A DNA stretch of 23,377 nt from Methanomassiliicoccales archaeon UBA280 (GTDB lineage Archaea; Thermoplasmatota; Thermoplasmata; SG8-5), in NCBI GenBank assembly GCA_002499085.1, contig DAKD01000034.1, forward strand, positions 25,395 to 48,771, written 5' to 3'. Under the pieces are notes generated by a model that saw only the letters and a list, made by a program, of their open reading frames with translations, was not told the origin of the DNA and did not search any database. The position numbers and the translations under genes are program-made. The number at the start of each line of letters is the position of its first letter. The first letter of the stretch is position 1. Below are positions 8,020-15,748 of this stretch, in pieces.

Positions 8020-8871
8020 CTATTTCAGATCTTCGACCGCCTTGATGAAATTCTCGAACCTGGCACTGAGGCTGTCAAGCGCAAACAGTATTGCGGTTTT
8101 CGGGTCAAGGCTTCCGTCGGTCTCAAACCTGAATATGTACCTGTCAGTATCCGCGTCAACTGTCACCGCGCCTATGCCGCCCAGGTCCTCGTGCTCGCAT
8201 GTCCTGCACAAGATGCAGGCGTCCTGGTCCTTCACCTTCAGGGTTTTCTTGCTCAGTTCGAACACGTCCCTGGGGCAGTTGCCGGCAATGCGCTCCGGGT
8301 CCTTCACCTTGTCCTGATGGATGGTTATATTCGGTATCGGCCTGAACCCTGCTGCATGCACTGCCTGCCATCTGGCATGGGTTTTTCCGATTCCGAGGTG
8401 TGCCGTAGCGTATATCAGAAGGCCTTGGTCCTCGGTGAGTGTGACAATGGGAATGTTCGGGTCCAGCGGCCTCAGCCTCTCGTCGCCCAGAGGCTCCAGG
8501 TCCCTGGAATAGACAGTGCACGGGCCTCTCCTGTTCAGCGAGTACATTATCTGGCAGTTGTTGCAACCGCCGTCGCATGTGCACTCGCCCTTGTATTTCA
8601 GGTCGCCCGCCATGAGCGCCTTCGCGTCCGTGGGGACCGGCACCATGCTGAGCCTGTGCGCGATTATCTCGTCGAAAAGAGGCGTGGTGCTCTCGTAGGT
8701 CCTGCCTGTATCGTCGCTGATCGCCCCCAGGTGGAACTCGACATTGTCGATTGCCATTTTGGGCGTGTCCACGATGAGCGAGCGCCTGAATGCGTTGATG
8801 ACATGCGGTTCCACTTCGGTGAATATTATCGACGCCTTGTTCCCGGAAACCTCGACCTTCTCGACCTTCAT
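8020..8871 (-). CDS. rpoD: DNA-directed RNA polymerase subunit D
   Basis: Alpha-like assembly subunit (Rpo3) of archaeal RNA polymerase, which dimerises with subunit L. Its 283 residues are usual for forms that carry the iron-sulfur domain. The family N-terminus includes HVINAFRRSLIVDTP at 23-37. A cysteine cluster at 97, 99, 103 and 106 (CTCDGGCNNC) looks metal-binding. In the ferredoxin-like domain I see Cys199 (NCP) and the trio Cys219, Cys222, Cys225 (CILCRTC), enough for one [4Fe-4S] cluster; a complete second set is missing. It starts 3 bases after the uS11 stop, in the conserved uS13-uS4-uS11-rpoD order. Confidence 0.96.
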   Translation of the reverse strand: MKVEKVEVSGNKASIIFTEVEPHVINAFRRSLIVDTPKMAIDNVEFHLGAISDDTGRTYESTTPLFDEIIAHRLSMVPVPTDAKALMAGDLKYKGECTCDGGCNNCQIMYSLNRRGPCTVYSRDLEPLGDERLRPLDPNIPIVTLTEDQGLLIYATAHLGIGKTHARWQAVHAAGFRPIPNITIHQDKVKDPERIAGNCPRDVFELSKKTLKVKDQDACILCRTCEHEDLGGIGAVTVDADTDRYIFRFETDGSLDPKTAILFALDSLSARFENFIKAVEDLK

Positions 8872-8874
8872 CGG

Positions 8875-9258
8875 TTACACCCTTCTTCCGCGCCTGCCGC
8901 CCTTCTTCTTCGTTCCGTCATGCGGCAGAGGCGTCACGTCCTCTATCCTGCCTATCTTGAGTCCCGCCCTAGAAAGCGCCCTGATGGCCGCCTGGGCTCC
9001 CGGTCCTGGACTTGGTTCCTTGTTCCCGCCCTGCGCGCGGACCCTGACATGAATCGAGTCAATGCCCTTCTCCTTGAGAACCTCGTAGACATGCTCCGCG
9101 GCTTTCTGGGCCGCGTAGGGCGATGCCTGGTCCTTCTGGGTCTTGACGACCATTCCGCCCGAGCATTTGGCGAGCGTCTCGCTGCCTGTCTGATCGGTAA
9201 CCGTGATTATGATATTGTTGTAGGACGCAAAAATATGCGCTATGCCCCATTTCGCCAT
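8875..9258 (-). CDS. rps11: Small-subunit ribosomal protein uS11
   Basis: Platform protein of the 30S subunit. The 127 residues are the normal archaeal size and include WGIAHIFASYNNIIITVTD at the N-terminus, the VRVRAQGGNKEPSPGPGAQA segment and the basic C-terminal tail KKKGGRRGRRV typical of uS11. It begins 2 bases after the uS4 stop and ends 3 bases before rpoD, so the genes are almost certainly translated from one mRNA. Confidence 0.97.
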   Translation of the reverse strand: MAKWGIAHIFASYNNIIITVTDQTGSETLAKCSGGMVVKTQKDQASPYAAQKAAEHVYEVLKEKGIDSIHVRVRAQGGNKEPSPGPGAQAAIRALSRAGLKIGRIEDVTPLPHDGTKKKGGRRGRRV

Positions 9259-9260
9259 GT

Positions 9261-9947
9261 TCAGGCCTCCTTTGTCGCGGGTGCATTCGGCGCCGGAGCG
9301 GGTGCCGGAGCGGGTGCGGGGGCCGGGGCTGTCGGTTTGGATGGGTCTATGCCCTCGGAGGGTCCGGCCGGTGCCTCTGCAACGGCCTCTGCGGGCTGAG
9401 CGGAGGGTCTTTCCTCGCTCAGTTCGTCCCTCGGCCTTGCCGGGTGAAGGTCATCGGCCAGCGGGGAGTATGCCAGGTATTGGAGCGTTTCCTCTTCCGA
9501 CCTCTTGACCATGTATCCAGGTATCGTGACCTTCTTTCCGCTGACAGATATGTGGCCGTGAACGATGAACTGCCTTGCCTGCTTGGGGCTGTTGCTCAGG
9601 CCCTTGAGGTAGGCGAGGGTTTGAAGCCTCCTTGTGAGCAGAACCTCGATATCTAGCGAGAGGATGTCATCCAATGTGGCATCCTTGCTGACAATGCCCA
9701 GGGAGTCGAGCCTCTGTATGAACTCGTCACGTTCCTTCTCTGCCTGCTTGTCACCGTAACGTATCTTGGCCTGAAGGCTCCTGGCCCTCTGCCTGAATGT
9801 CCTGAGGAGGGACGCGACCTTCCAGAGCTCTGTCTTGTTCTTCAAACCGTGCTTCTTGACAATCTCATTCTCGGCCGCGATTCTCTCGCCCTGCCAGGGA
9901 TGGGAAGGGGTGTCATATTTTCTGGTGCTGAATTTAGGATCGCCCAT
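9261..9947 (-). CDS. rps4: Small-subunit ribosomal protein uS4 with Ala/Pro-rich tail
   Basis: Primary 16S rRNA-binding protein. Residues 1-165 match archaeal uS4, with the S4 RNA-binding fold around 105-165 (RRLQTLAYLKGLSNSPKQAR, then HGHISVSGKKVTIPGY). Residues from about 170 to 228 are a low-complexity extension ending in a run of Ala-Pro dipeptides (about 200-220). The DNA there is a short G/C-rich tandem repeat, a likely site of length change. It starts 10 bases after the uS13 stop. Confidence 0.96.
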   Translation of the reverse strand: MGDPKFSTRKYDTPSHPWQGERIAAENEIVKKHGLKNKTELWKVASLLRTFRQRARSLQAKIRYGDKQAEKERDEFIQRLDSLGIVSKDATLDDILSLDIEVLLTRRLQTLAYLKGLSNSPKQARQFIVHGHISVSGKKVTIPGYMVKRSEEETLQYLAYSPLADDLHPARPRDELSEERPSAQPAEAVAEAPAGPSEGIDPSKPTAPAPAPAPAPAPAPNAPATKEA

Positions 9948-9957
9948 GATAAAAACC

Positions 9958-10473
9958 TCACTTCGCCGCCGGTGCAGGCGCTGTCTCGCCCACCTTTCTC
10001 TTCATGACGCCCAGGGTAAGTCCTTTCCTGCCGTTGGACCTTGTCCTCTGGCCCCTCACCTTGTGGTTGCTCTCGTGTCTCACTCCCTTGTAGCAGCGTA
10101 TCATGCGCATCCTGTTGATGTCGTCGCGCTGGATCAGGTCCAGGTCCGTGCTGAGGACATGGAAGTCGTCCCCCGATTCGAAGTCCTTCTGGCGGTTCAG
10201 CATCCACTCCGGCAGGTCGTTGGAAAGCTCCGCAAGTATCTGCACGAGCTTCTCCTGGTCCGGGTCCGAGATATGGCCAATCATCTTGTCGGGCGGGAAG
10301 TTGATCCTTCTCAGGGCAATCTGGGCTATCCTGTCCCCGACTCCCTTTATCCCCGCTATCGCTGTGATGGCGGGCTTCTCGCCGTTGATGTCGCTGTTTG
10401 CCATGCGAAGAATGTACTTGAAATCCTCGCCCTTGTCATCGTCCTTCTTTTTGGTGGGTTTCTTATCTGCCAA
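9958..10473 (-). CDS. rps13: Small-subunit ribosomal protein uS13
   Basis: 30S head protein and first gene of the block. The 171 residues include the helix-two-turn-helix motif ITAIAGIKGVGDRIA near 36-50 and the basic C-terminal stretch YKGVRHESNHKVRGQRTRSN that contacts rRNA. The start is a TTG, chosen because a perfect GGAGGT (10480-10485) lies exactly 6 bases upstream and no in-frame ATG is nearby. The N-terminal Lys/Asp-rich extension of about 18 residues and the Ala/Pro tail are lineage features. A TATA box at 10530-10540 drives the operon. Confidence 0.95.
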   Translation of the reverse strand: MADKKPTKKKDDDKGEDFKYILRMANSDINGEKPAITAIAGIKGVGDRIAQIALRRINFPPDKMIGHISDPDQEKLVQILAELSNDLPEWMLNRQKDFESGDDFHVLSTDLDLIQRDDINRMRMIRCYKGVRHESNHKVRGQRTRSNGRKGLTLGVMKRKVGETAPAPAAK

Positions 10474-10479
10474 ATGCTG

Positions 10480-10485
10480 ACCTCC
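10480..10485 (-). promoter_or_regulatory. Ribosome binding site deciding the TTG start of uS13
   Basis: A perfect GGAGGT on the minus strand, 6 bases before the TTG at 10473. There is no in-frame ATG alternative close by. Confidence 0.75.
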
Positions 10486-10529
10486 AGTGGAGTTCCCCCC
10501 TGGGAAGTGGGGGGAAGTATAGAGAGGGT

Positions 10530-10540
10530 CTATATAAAAG
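10530..10540 (-). promoter_or_regulatory. TATA box of the ribosomal protein/rpoD operon
   Basis: CTTTTATATAG on the minus strand. The expected start point near 10510 gives a leader of about 36 bases that includes the GGAGGT site. Confidence 0.6.
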
Positions 10541-10911
10541 TTGATGGTGAATTAATAGCGGGAACGAAGGCGCTTGGAAACGGCATGCCCCGCCTGTGTT
10601 AGCTTATAAGTGCATAAGGGCGGGGTTTCATTATTTTGGCTGTATGGGTGACAAAGCAATCTGAGGCATTCTCCTGCTCTGAATTGGAAAACCCCGCCTG
10701 GCAGTCTCGCATCTTGCTATTAGGGCGGGGATGTCGGGTACTTGAGCTATGTAGCTCAATGGCAATTAATTTCATCAAAGCGAAAGAGACGAATCGTTTG
10801 CGATTCGTTGCTCACCTGGCCAGCTCAAGCCGGGCGAAATTAATATCTCTCGCACGGCTCCGTATCTCTCATCCTTCGGAATGCATTTGCCGAACGCCGC
10901 CGCGGTGCAAA
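10541..10911. other. Intergenic region with several inverted repeats, no gene recognised
   Basis: No convincing ORF or tRNA is present. Two units of the form CCCCGCC-N24/25-GGCGGGG occur at 10588-10625 and 10692-10730, about 104 bases apart, with unrelated loops. Further on are an 8-bp hairpin 10742-10749/10752-10759, an 8-bp hairpin with a TTTG loop at 10789-10808, and the inverted repeat ATTAATTTC (10765-10773) with GAAATTAAT (10836-10844). Bases 10741-10748 could instead pair with 10823-10830. This may be a structured RNA or a relic of a repeat element; I cannot tell which. Confidence 0.45.
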
Positions 10912-10920
10912 CTATTTACA
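10912..10920 (+). promoter_or_regulatory. Putative TATA box of rfcL
   Basis: CTATTTACA centres 27 bases before the rfcL ATG, fitting a leaderless transcript. No ribosome site is obvious between it and the ATG. Confidence 0.4.
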
Positions 10921-10942
10921 GCACCTTGCCATATTCCCTCCC

Positions 10943-12397
10943 ATGGCCGAGTGGACCGAGAAATACCGCCCGAAAAAACTGGACGATGTCATAGGCAATC
11001 CTGCTGCCAAGGAGAACATGAGGAAATGGGCCAAGGTATGGAACACAGGCATGCCCAAGAAACGCGCGCTGGTGCTCATGGGCGAACCGGGAGTCGGCAA
11101 GACGACGGCCGCGCTGGCCCTGGCCAATGAGATGGGCTGGCAGGTCGTGGAGATGAACGCCTCAGATTCGCGCAACGCCGAGGCCATTAAAGAAGTCGCG
11201 ACCCACGGCTCCAGGGGCGAGACCTTCACCGATTCCGGGGAGTTCGTCACCTCGAAGGAGGGAAAGAGGAAATTAATATTATTGGACGAGGCAGATAATA
11301 TTTTCGGGAAGGAGGATTTCGGCGGCGTCAAGGCCATAGCCCAGACAATTCTTGAAACGCAGCAGCCCATCATCCTGATAGTCAACGATTGGTACGCGCT
11401 GAAGAAGCGCAGCTCCGTCATCCAGAACAATGTCGCCACAGTCAGTTTCCTGAAGCCCAGGGCTTCGACAGTTGCGGACTTGCTCAGGTCCATTGCCAAG
11501 GCCGAGGGCGTGGATGTCCCGGAGGATGTGCTTGTCACGCTGGCCGAGAAGTCGGGCGGGGACGTGAGGGCGGCCGTGAAAGACCTCCAGTCAGTTGCCG
11601 AGGGCAGAACCAAGGTCTCGGCCAAAGACCTTTCATCGGTGGGGGGGAGGGACCATTCGCTCAGCATGTTCAAGGCTGTCGAGGGGATATTCCAGACTGG
11701 AAACTGCAAGCGCTCCAGGGACATAGCCTCCAGCATGGACGAGGACCCGGAGACCCTCATCCTATGGATGGACCAGAACATCCCGGCTGCCTACAGGGAC
11801 CCGGTGGACGTGCATGCGGCTTACGAGGCGCTTTCCAGGGCGGACATTTTCCTGGGCAGGGTGAAGAGGAGGCAGAGCTACAGCCTGTGGGGCTACGCGA
11901 ACGACATGATGACATGCGGCGTCTCCATGGCCAAGTCCAAGAGCTACAGAGGGTATACGCGGATCAATTTCCCGCTGTGGCTGATGAAGATGTCCAGGAG
12001 CAGGGGGATGCGCGAGACCAAGAGCAACTTGGCCGCGAAGCTCGGCAGGATGACGCACACAAGCGAGAAGCGAGTCCTCCAGGATGTCTTTCCCTACTTC
12101 AAGGCCATGTATGCCGGGGACAGGGAGTTCAGATTGTACATGACGCGGCGCCTCAACCTCACCGAGGAGGAGGTCGGATTCCTCCTGGACACGAAGGCGG
12201 ACACGCATCCCGTGAGACACGTGTTCGATGCCATGAGGAAAGTGGATGCCGCTTCCAAGCCCGCGGCAAGAGAGGACGGGCCAGACGAGGATGCGGAAGA
12301 GGAGCCGCAGGAAGATTCCACCGGAGATGCCGCCCCGGAACAGGAGCCGAAGAAAGAGGAGCAGAAGCCGCAGAAAAGCCTTTTCGAGTTCGGGTGA
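10943..12397 (+). CDS. rfcL: Replication factor C large subunit (clamp loader)
   Basis: AAA+ ATPase that, with the small subunits, loads the PCNA sliding clamp at primer-template junctions. The 484 residues begin with the RFC signature WTEKYRPKKLDDVIGN. Walker A is GEPGVGKT (47-54) and Walker B LLDEAD (112-117), with sensor-like segments after them. The RFC large-subunit C-terminal collar region runs to about 420. An acidic, low-complexity linker of about 55 residues then leads to a C-terminal PIP box QKSLFEFG (477-484) for binding PCNA. The length is normal for archaeal RfcL. Taw1 starts 4 bases after its stop. Confidence 0.96.
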   Translation: MAEWTEKYRPKKLDDVIGNPAAKENMRKWAKVWNTGMPKKRALVLMGEPGVGKTTAALALANEMGWQVVEMNASDSRNAEAIKEVATHGSRGETFTDSGEFVTSKEGKRKLILLDEADNIFGKEDFGGVKAIAQTILETQQPIILIVNDWYALKKRSSVIQNNVATVSFLKPRASTVADLLRSIAKAEGVDVPEDVLVTLAEKSGGDVRAAVKDLQSVAEGRTKVSAKDLSSVGGRDHSLSMFKAVEGIFQTGNCKRSRDIASSMDEDPETLILWMDQNIPAAYRDPVDVHAAYEALSRADIFLGRVKRRQSYSLWGYANDMMTCGVSMAKSKSYRGYTRINFPLWLMKMSRSRGMRETKSNLAAKLGRMTHTSEKRVLQDVFPYFKAMYAGDREFRLYMTRRLNLTEEEVGFLLDTKADTHPVRHVFDAMRKVDAASKPAAREDGPDEDAEEEPQEDSTGDAAPEQEPKKEEQKPQKSLFEFG

Positions 12398-12401
12398 TGC
12401 G

Positions 12402-13334
12402 ATGGAGGACGGGATAAGGGCGATCCTGGAGAGGCAACATTACCATATCGTTGGCAGCCATTCCGGAGTGAAATTATGCCACTGGCTCGGCGAGAAGCTG
12501 CTCAGGGGCAGAGCCTGCTACAAGGAAACGTTCTACGGCATCCAGTCGCACAGGTGCCTCCAGATGTCGCCTGCCCTGAACAACTGCACGCAGACATGCC
12601 TTTTCTGCTGGCGCTATCAGGGGCTTCTGGAGACTGCGATTCCCGAGGAGGATGAGCCCGGGGATATTCTGCGGGGCGCGATAGAGGGCCAGAGGAAGCT
12701 TGTGACCGGGTACAAGGGCGACCCCAGGACAGAGCCGGGAATGTGGGATGAAGCCAACGAGCCGAACATGGTCGCATGCTCTCTGTCGGGCGAGCCTACC
12801 ATGTATTCCAGGCTCGGAGAGTTCTTCGCGGCATGTCACAGCCAGGGCATGACCACTTTCCTGGTGACCAACGGCACCCTGCCCGAGGCCCTTGAAAAGC
12901 TGGACCCCCTGCCCACCCAGCTTTACGTGACCGTGGCCGCGCCCAACGAGGACATCTACCGGAAGCTCTGCGTCCCGCTGCGGAAGGACGGCTGGCAGAG
13001 GCTGAACAGGACGCTGGAGCTGCTCCCATCCCTGGGCACGCGCACCGTTATCCGGCACACGCTGGTCGAAGGCTGGAACGTCGGCTGGGAGAGGGAATAC
13101 GCCCGCCTGGACGAGAAAGCGAATCCACTTTTCATCGAGCCAAAGGGTTATGTGTTCGTCGGATATTCCCGCGAGCGGATGCACAGCGACAACATGCCCA
13201 GCCAGGAAAGGGTACTCGATTTCTCGGAGAAGCTCGCGGCAGAGACAGGCCGCACGGTACTGGCGCAGCAGAAGGCCAGCAGGGTCGTGCTGGTCGGCTC
13301 CGACAAGAAAAGGATGAGGATAAGGGGTGACTGA
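12402..13334 (+). CDS. taw1: tRNA 4-demethylwyosine synthase (Taw1/TYW1)
   Basis: Radical SAM enzyme that builds the tricyclic imidazopurine of wyosine at G37 of tRNA-Phe from N1-methylguanosine and pyruvate. The 310 residues carry the radical SAM cluster cysteines Cys62, Cys66 and Cys69 (CTQTCLFCW). A second set, Cys26, Cys39 and Cys52, has Lys41 beside it. These numbers are the same as those I recall for the Methanocaldococcus enzyme, where the second cluster and the lysine engage pyruvate. That agreement fixes the start at the ATG at 12402 rather than at in-frame upstream codons inside rfcL. The SGEPTMYSRL segment near 129-138 is typical of the family. The Trm5 methyltransferase expected upstream in the pathway is not in this window. 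Confidence 0.95.
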   Translation: MEDGIRAILERQHYHIVGSHSGVKLCHWLGEKLLRGRACYKETFYGIQSHRCLQMSPALNNCTQTCLFCWRYQGLLETAIPEEDEPGDILRGAIEGQRKLVTGYKGDPRTEPGMWDEANEPNMVACSLSGEPTMYSRLGEFFAACHSQGMTTFLVTNGTLPEALEKLDPLPTQLYVTVAAPNEDIYRKLCVPLRKDGWQRLNRTLELLPSLGTRTVIRHTLVEGWNVGWEREYARLDEKANPLFIEPKGYVFVGYSRERMHSDNMPSQERVLDFSEKLAAETGRTVLAQQKASRVVLVGSDKKRMRIRGD

Positions 13335-13901
13335 TTGTTCGGCGGATTAGTGGACTGGATGATGGAGCTCGTCAAGGATCCTGTCATGTACCTCACGTTC
13401 GTGTTCATATTCGCGCTGCTGGCCGCGATAATACTTCCACTCCCGGTCGAGGCGGTACTCGTGGGCTTCATATTCTATCTCACTGACCCGGGCAGCACCT
13501 TCCTGGGCCTGGGAATAGCCGGGGCATTCATCCTCATCGCCGTGGTCATGGGCATCGGCAAGGCCCTGGGTGCCTGGGTCGTCTTCGTCATAGGGATAAA
13601 GGCAGAGAAACTCGTGCAGAAATACATGAGCTGGGGCTGGTTCCAGAGGCTGATGGCCAGGGTCCAGAGGTTCTGCACGAAGTACGGATACTTCGCGATG
13701 TACCTGGTCATGTGCATTCCCCTGATGACGGACACTGTCCCGCTGTACATATTTGCCATCCTTAACAAGGAGGGCGAGGTCTTCGAGCGGAACTGGTTCG
13801 TGTTCACCAACCTGTGGGCCGGGATATCCAGGACGCTGCTGGTGGGCATACTGGCCGTGGGCGGGGTCGCGAGCTTCGGGTATGCGACCGGTTTCATCTG
13901 A
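13335..13901 (+). CDS. Polytopic membrane protein, possibly distant DedA/VTT-like
   Basis: A 188-residue integral membrane protein with about four or five hydrophobic helices: near 18-50, 58-85, 115-140 and 160-185. The pattern of an early acidic-proline segment (LPLPVEAVLVGF), a Gly-rich second helix (MGIGKALGAWVVFVIG), an amphipathic KYGYF segment and a late Gly-rich helix recalls the DedA/VTT fold. I cannot assign it firmly. The start is a TTG directly after the Taw1 stop, with GGGGTGA just upstream; an ATG a few codons in is an alternative. It is the third gene of the rfcL-taw1 unit. Its function is unknown. Confidence 0.75.
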   Translation: MFGGLVDWMMELVKDPVMYLTFVFIFALLAAIILPLPVEAVLVGFIFYLTDPGSTFLGLGIAGAFILIAVVMGIGKALGAWVVFVIGIKAEKLVQKYMSWGWFQRLMARVQRFCTKYGYFAMYLVMCIPLMTDTVPLYIFAILNKEGEVFERNWFVFTNLWAGISRTLLVGILAVGGVASFGYATGFI

Positions 13902-13940
13902 GGGAAATTGTCAAGAATTTGCTGATATTGAGATTACTGC

Positions 13941-14167
13941 AAGGGTCTAGGGTCTTTGCCATCAATATGGGATAAAGGGGCTAAGGTCTGCGTTTTCAAA
14001 ATGGATAAAGGGTCTGGGGTCTGCGCCAATAATATGGGATAAAGGGTCTGGGGTCTAGGGTGCTTCCAAAACGCATTTGCTGGCTTGGTCCGAACAAGCC
14101 AGCCACCTAGACCCTAGCCCCTATGACCCTAGCCCCTGAACCCAATATTCACCAAGAAGTTGACAGA
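13941..14167. repeat. CTAGGG-type intergenic repeat region
   Basis: Imperfect tandem copies of about 32-36 bases (starting near 13964, 14000 and 14032), each with ATGGGATAAAGGG or similar followed by TCTGGGGTCT. Next comes an 8-bp hairpin (14079-14086/14096-14103), and then the reverse-complement motif CTAGACCCTAGCCCCTA. The right end (14127-14167) closely resembles 19-62 of the window. The 361 bases from 13902 to 14262 contain no gene that I can see. Confidence 0.7.
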
Positions 14168-14262
14168 CTCATCAGAGAGAAAGGCTTTAAGGGGAAAAAC
14201 AATTCGGGGACGGAGCATTGTTTTCCGTCTCCAGCTCCAGAAACCAGGAACGGGGAGATAGC

Positions 14263-14898
14263 ATGAACGAAGATAAGTTGCTGCCCAAATGGAAATACCA
14301 GCTCCAGGGCTTCAGGGGACTCAACCCGCCGCCAAAGCCAGTGAAGCCGGCACTCCTGGTCATTGACATGCAGAGGTATTTCTGCGATCCGGAGGCTCCG
14401 GCCTACGGCCTGGATTTCGAGAGCATGCTGGAGCCCTGCAACAGGCTGATTGACAGGTTCGCAGATCTGGGATTGCCTGTGTTCTTCACCCAGTATTACA
14501 CCAGGGGCGATACTGACGCCAGCGTCAGATGGTGGGGCGAGCGCCTTGACAGGGATTCGGAATGGGTCGACCTAGATTCCCGCCTGCACAGGCCAAAGGG
14601 CTCGCGCCAGCTCTTCAAGCACACTTACGGCACGTTTGCCTCCACGAGCCTGGCCCTGGAGCTGAAGGAGCTGAAGTGCGACTCGGTGGCAGTGTGCGGC
14701 GTCATGACCGACCTGTGCTGCGAGACTACCGCCAGGGAGGCTTTCGACAGGGGGTTCGGCGTGTATTTCGCAGGGGACGCAACCGCAACGAGCGACCCGT
14801 TGCTGCACTTCTCCGCGCTGGCGACATTGGCCCACGGTTTCGCCTGGCTCCTTACCGTGGATGAGATTTTGCATCTGCTGGAGGGAAAACATGGCTAG
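14263..14898 (+). CDS. Isochorismatase-family cysteine hydrolase
   Basis: Alpha/beta hydrolase of the nicotinamidase/isochorismatase superfamily, 211 residues. The catalytic triad is visible: Asp35 in LLVIDMQ, Lys119 in LFKHTYGTF and Cys152 in GVMTDLCCETTAR. The usual cis-peptide site follows the CGVMTD strand. The family hydrolyses amides or vinyl ethers (nicotinamide, isochorismate, carbamates), and nothing here fixes the substrate. I chose the ATG at 14263 because GGGGAG lies just upstream; an in-frame codon at 14218 would add residues outside the family. The last 8 bases overlap the next gene, so the two are translationally coupled. Confidence 0.88.
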   Translation: MNEDKLLPKWKYQLQGFRGLNPPPKPVKPALLVIDMQRYFCDPEAPAYGLDFESMLEPCNRLIDRFADLGLPVFFTQYYTRGDTDASVRWWGERLDRDSEWVDLDSRLHRPKGSRQLFKHTYGTFASTSLALELKELKCDSVAVCGVMTDLCCETTAREAFDRGFGVYFAGDATATSDPLLHFSALATLAHGFAWLLTVDEILHLLEGKHG

Positions 14899-15748
14899 GG
14901 TTGCGGTCATAGGCGCCGGGCCCGCAGGCATAGCGGCCGCCATACAGCTGGCCAGGTCAGGCCATGAGATAACTGTCTTCGAGCCCGGAACAATAGGCGG
15001 GAACCTGTGGAACGCAGGATTCGTGGAGAACTATCCCGGTTATCCGGGGGGGATAACGGGAAGGAACCTGGCAGGGCTGATGGAAGAGCAATTCGGAGAG
15101 TGGGATTTCACCATCAGGAACGCGGCCGTAACTGAAATCAGGAGGACCGGGACAGGATACCTGGTGATATCCGATAAAGAGGAGGAGTACGGCGGAGCCG
15201 TGGTCTGCTCGGGCACCAGACCGAGGAAGGCCGGGTTCCCGGGAGAGGAGGAACTGGCCATGGCAGGGCTCCTGAGATACGGCATAGCAGGCATGAGGAG
15301 CTGGCCGGAGGGCGGGGACGCGCTCGTTGTCGGCGGAGGCGAGAGCTCGATTGACCTTGGCCTCAGCCTTGCGGAGATGGGCCTGAAGGTCACGCTCCTG
15401 CACAGGTCCGACCTCAGGGGGGTCAAGCAGCTGCTGGGGATAGTCGCGAAAGAGGAGAACATAATCGCGCTCAGAGGCAAAGTGACAGGAGCCAGGCAGC
15501 ACGGCGAGAAGGCAGTTGTCGGTCTTGAGACAGAATCCGGGAAGGAGGAGAAGGCCTACGACCTGGTGCTCGTGGCCGTAGGCCGGGAGAGCTCGCTGCC
15601 CAGGCTGGTAGGCATGGACCCGCTGAACCCACCGCCCGGCTTCAGGATTGCCGGCGACGCGAGGCACGGGGGCCTCGGCCAGACTGCCATGGCAGTCGGC
15701 GACGGAGTCCGCGCAGCGATGGAGATCGGCCGGGAGTTGGGGAAATGA
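14891..15748 (+). CDS. Thioredoxin-reductase-like flavoprotein lacking the redox CxxC
   Basis: A two-Rossmann FAD/NAD(P)H oxidoreductase of 285 residues. The FAD loop is GAGPAG (8-13), the pyridine-nucleotide loop GGGESS (148-153), and the late FAD-binding segment is FRIAGDARHGG. The fold and length are those of TrxB. The segment that holds the CxxC disulfide in thioredoxin reductase reads LLRYGIAGM here (about 128-136), with no cysteine, so it cannot be a classical thioredoxin reductase. Ferredoxin/flavodoxin-type reductases and flavin-transfer enzymes also lack it. It overlaps the hydrolase gene upstream and, by ATGA, the radical SAM gene downstream. It could deliver electrons to that radical SAM enzyme, but this is inference. 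Confidence 0.88.
   Translation: MARVAVIGAGPAGIAAAIQLARSGHEITVFEPGTIGGNLWNAGFVENYPGYPGGITGRNLAGLMEEQFGEWDFTIRNAAVTEIRRTGTGYLVISDKEEEYGGAVVCSGTRPRKAGFPGEEELAMAGLLRYGIAGMRSWPEGGDALVVGGGESSIDLGLSLAEMGLKVTLLHRSDLRGVKQLLGIVAKEENIIALRGKVTGARQHGEKAVVGLETESGKEEKAYDLVLVAVGRESSLPRLVGMDPLNPPPGFRIAGDARHGGLGQTAMAVGDGVRAAMEIGRELGK

Noticed and set aside
7966..9399. 477-codon plus-strand open frame
   Set aside because: It lies antisense to eS1, RpoD, uS11 and uS4, whose identities are certain. High GC leaves the opposite frame free of stops.
10495..10514. CCCCCC/GGGGGG hairpin in the uS13 leader as an autoregulatory site
   Set aside because: The TATA spacing puts the transcript start near 10510, inside the hairpin, so most mRNAs would not contain the whole stem.
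10742..10765. TAGCTCAATGGC-like D-arm suggesting a tRNA
   Set aside because: No matching acceptor stem, anticodon arm or T-loop can be laid out around it. The motif is half of a simple 8-bp hairpin.
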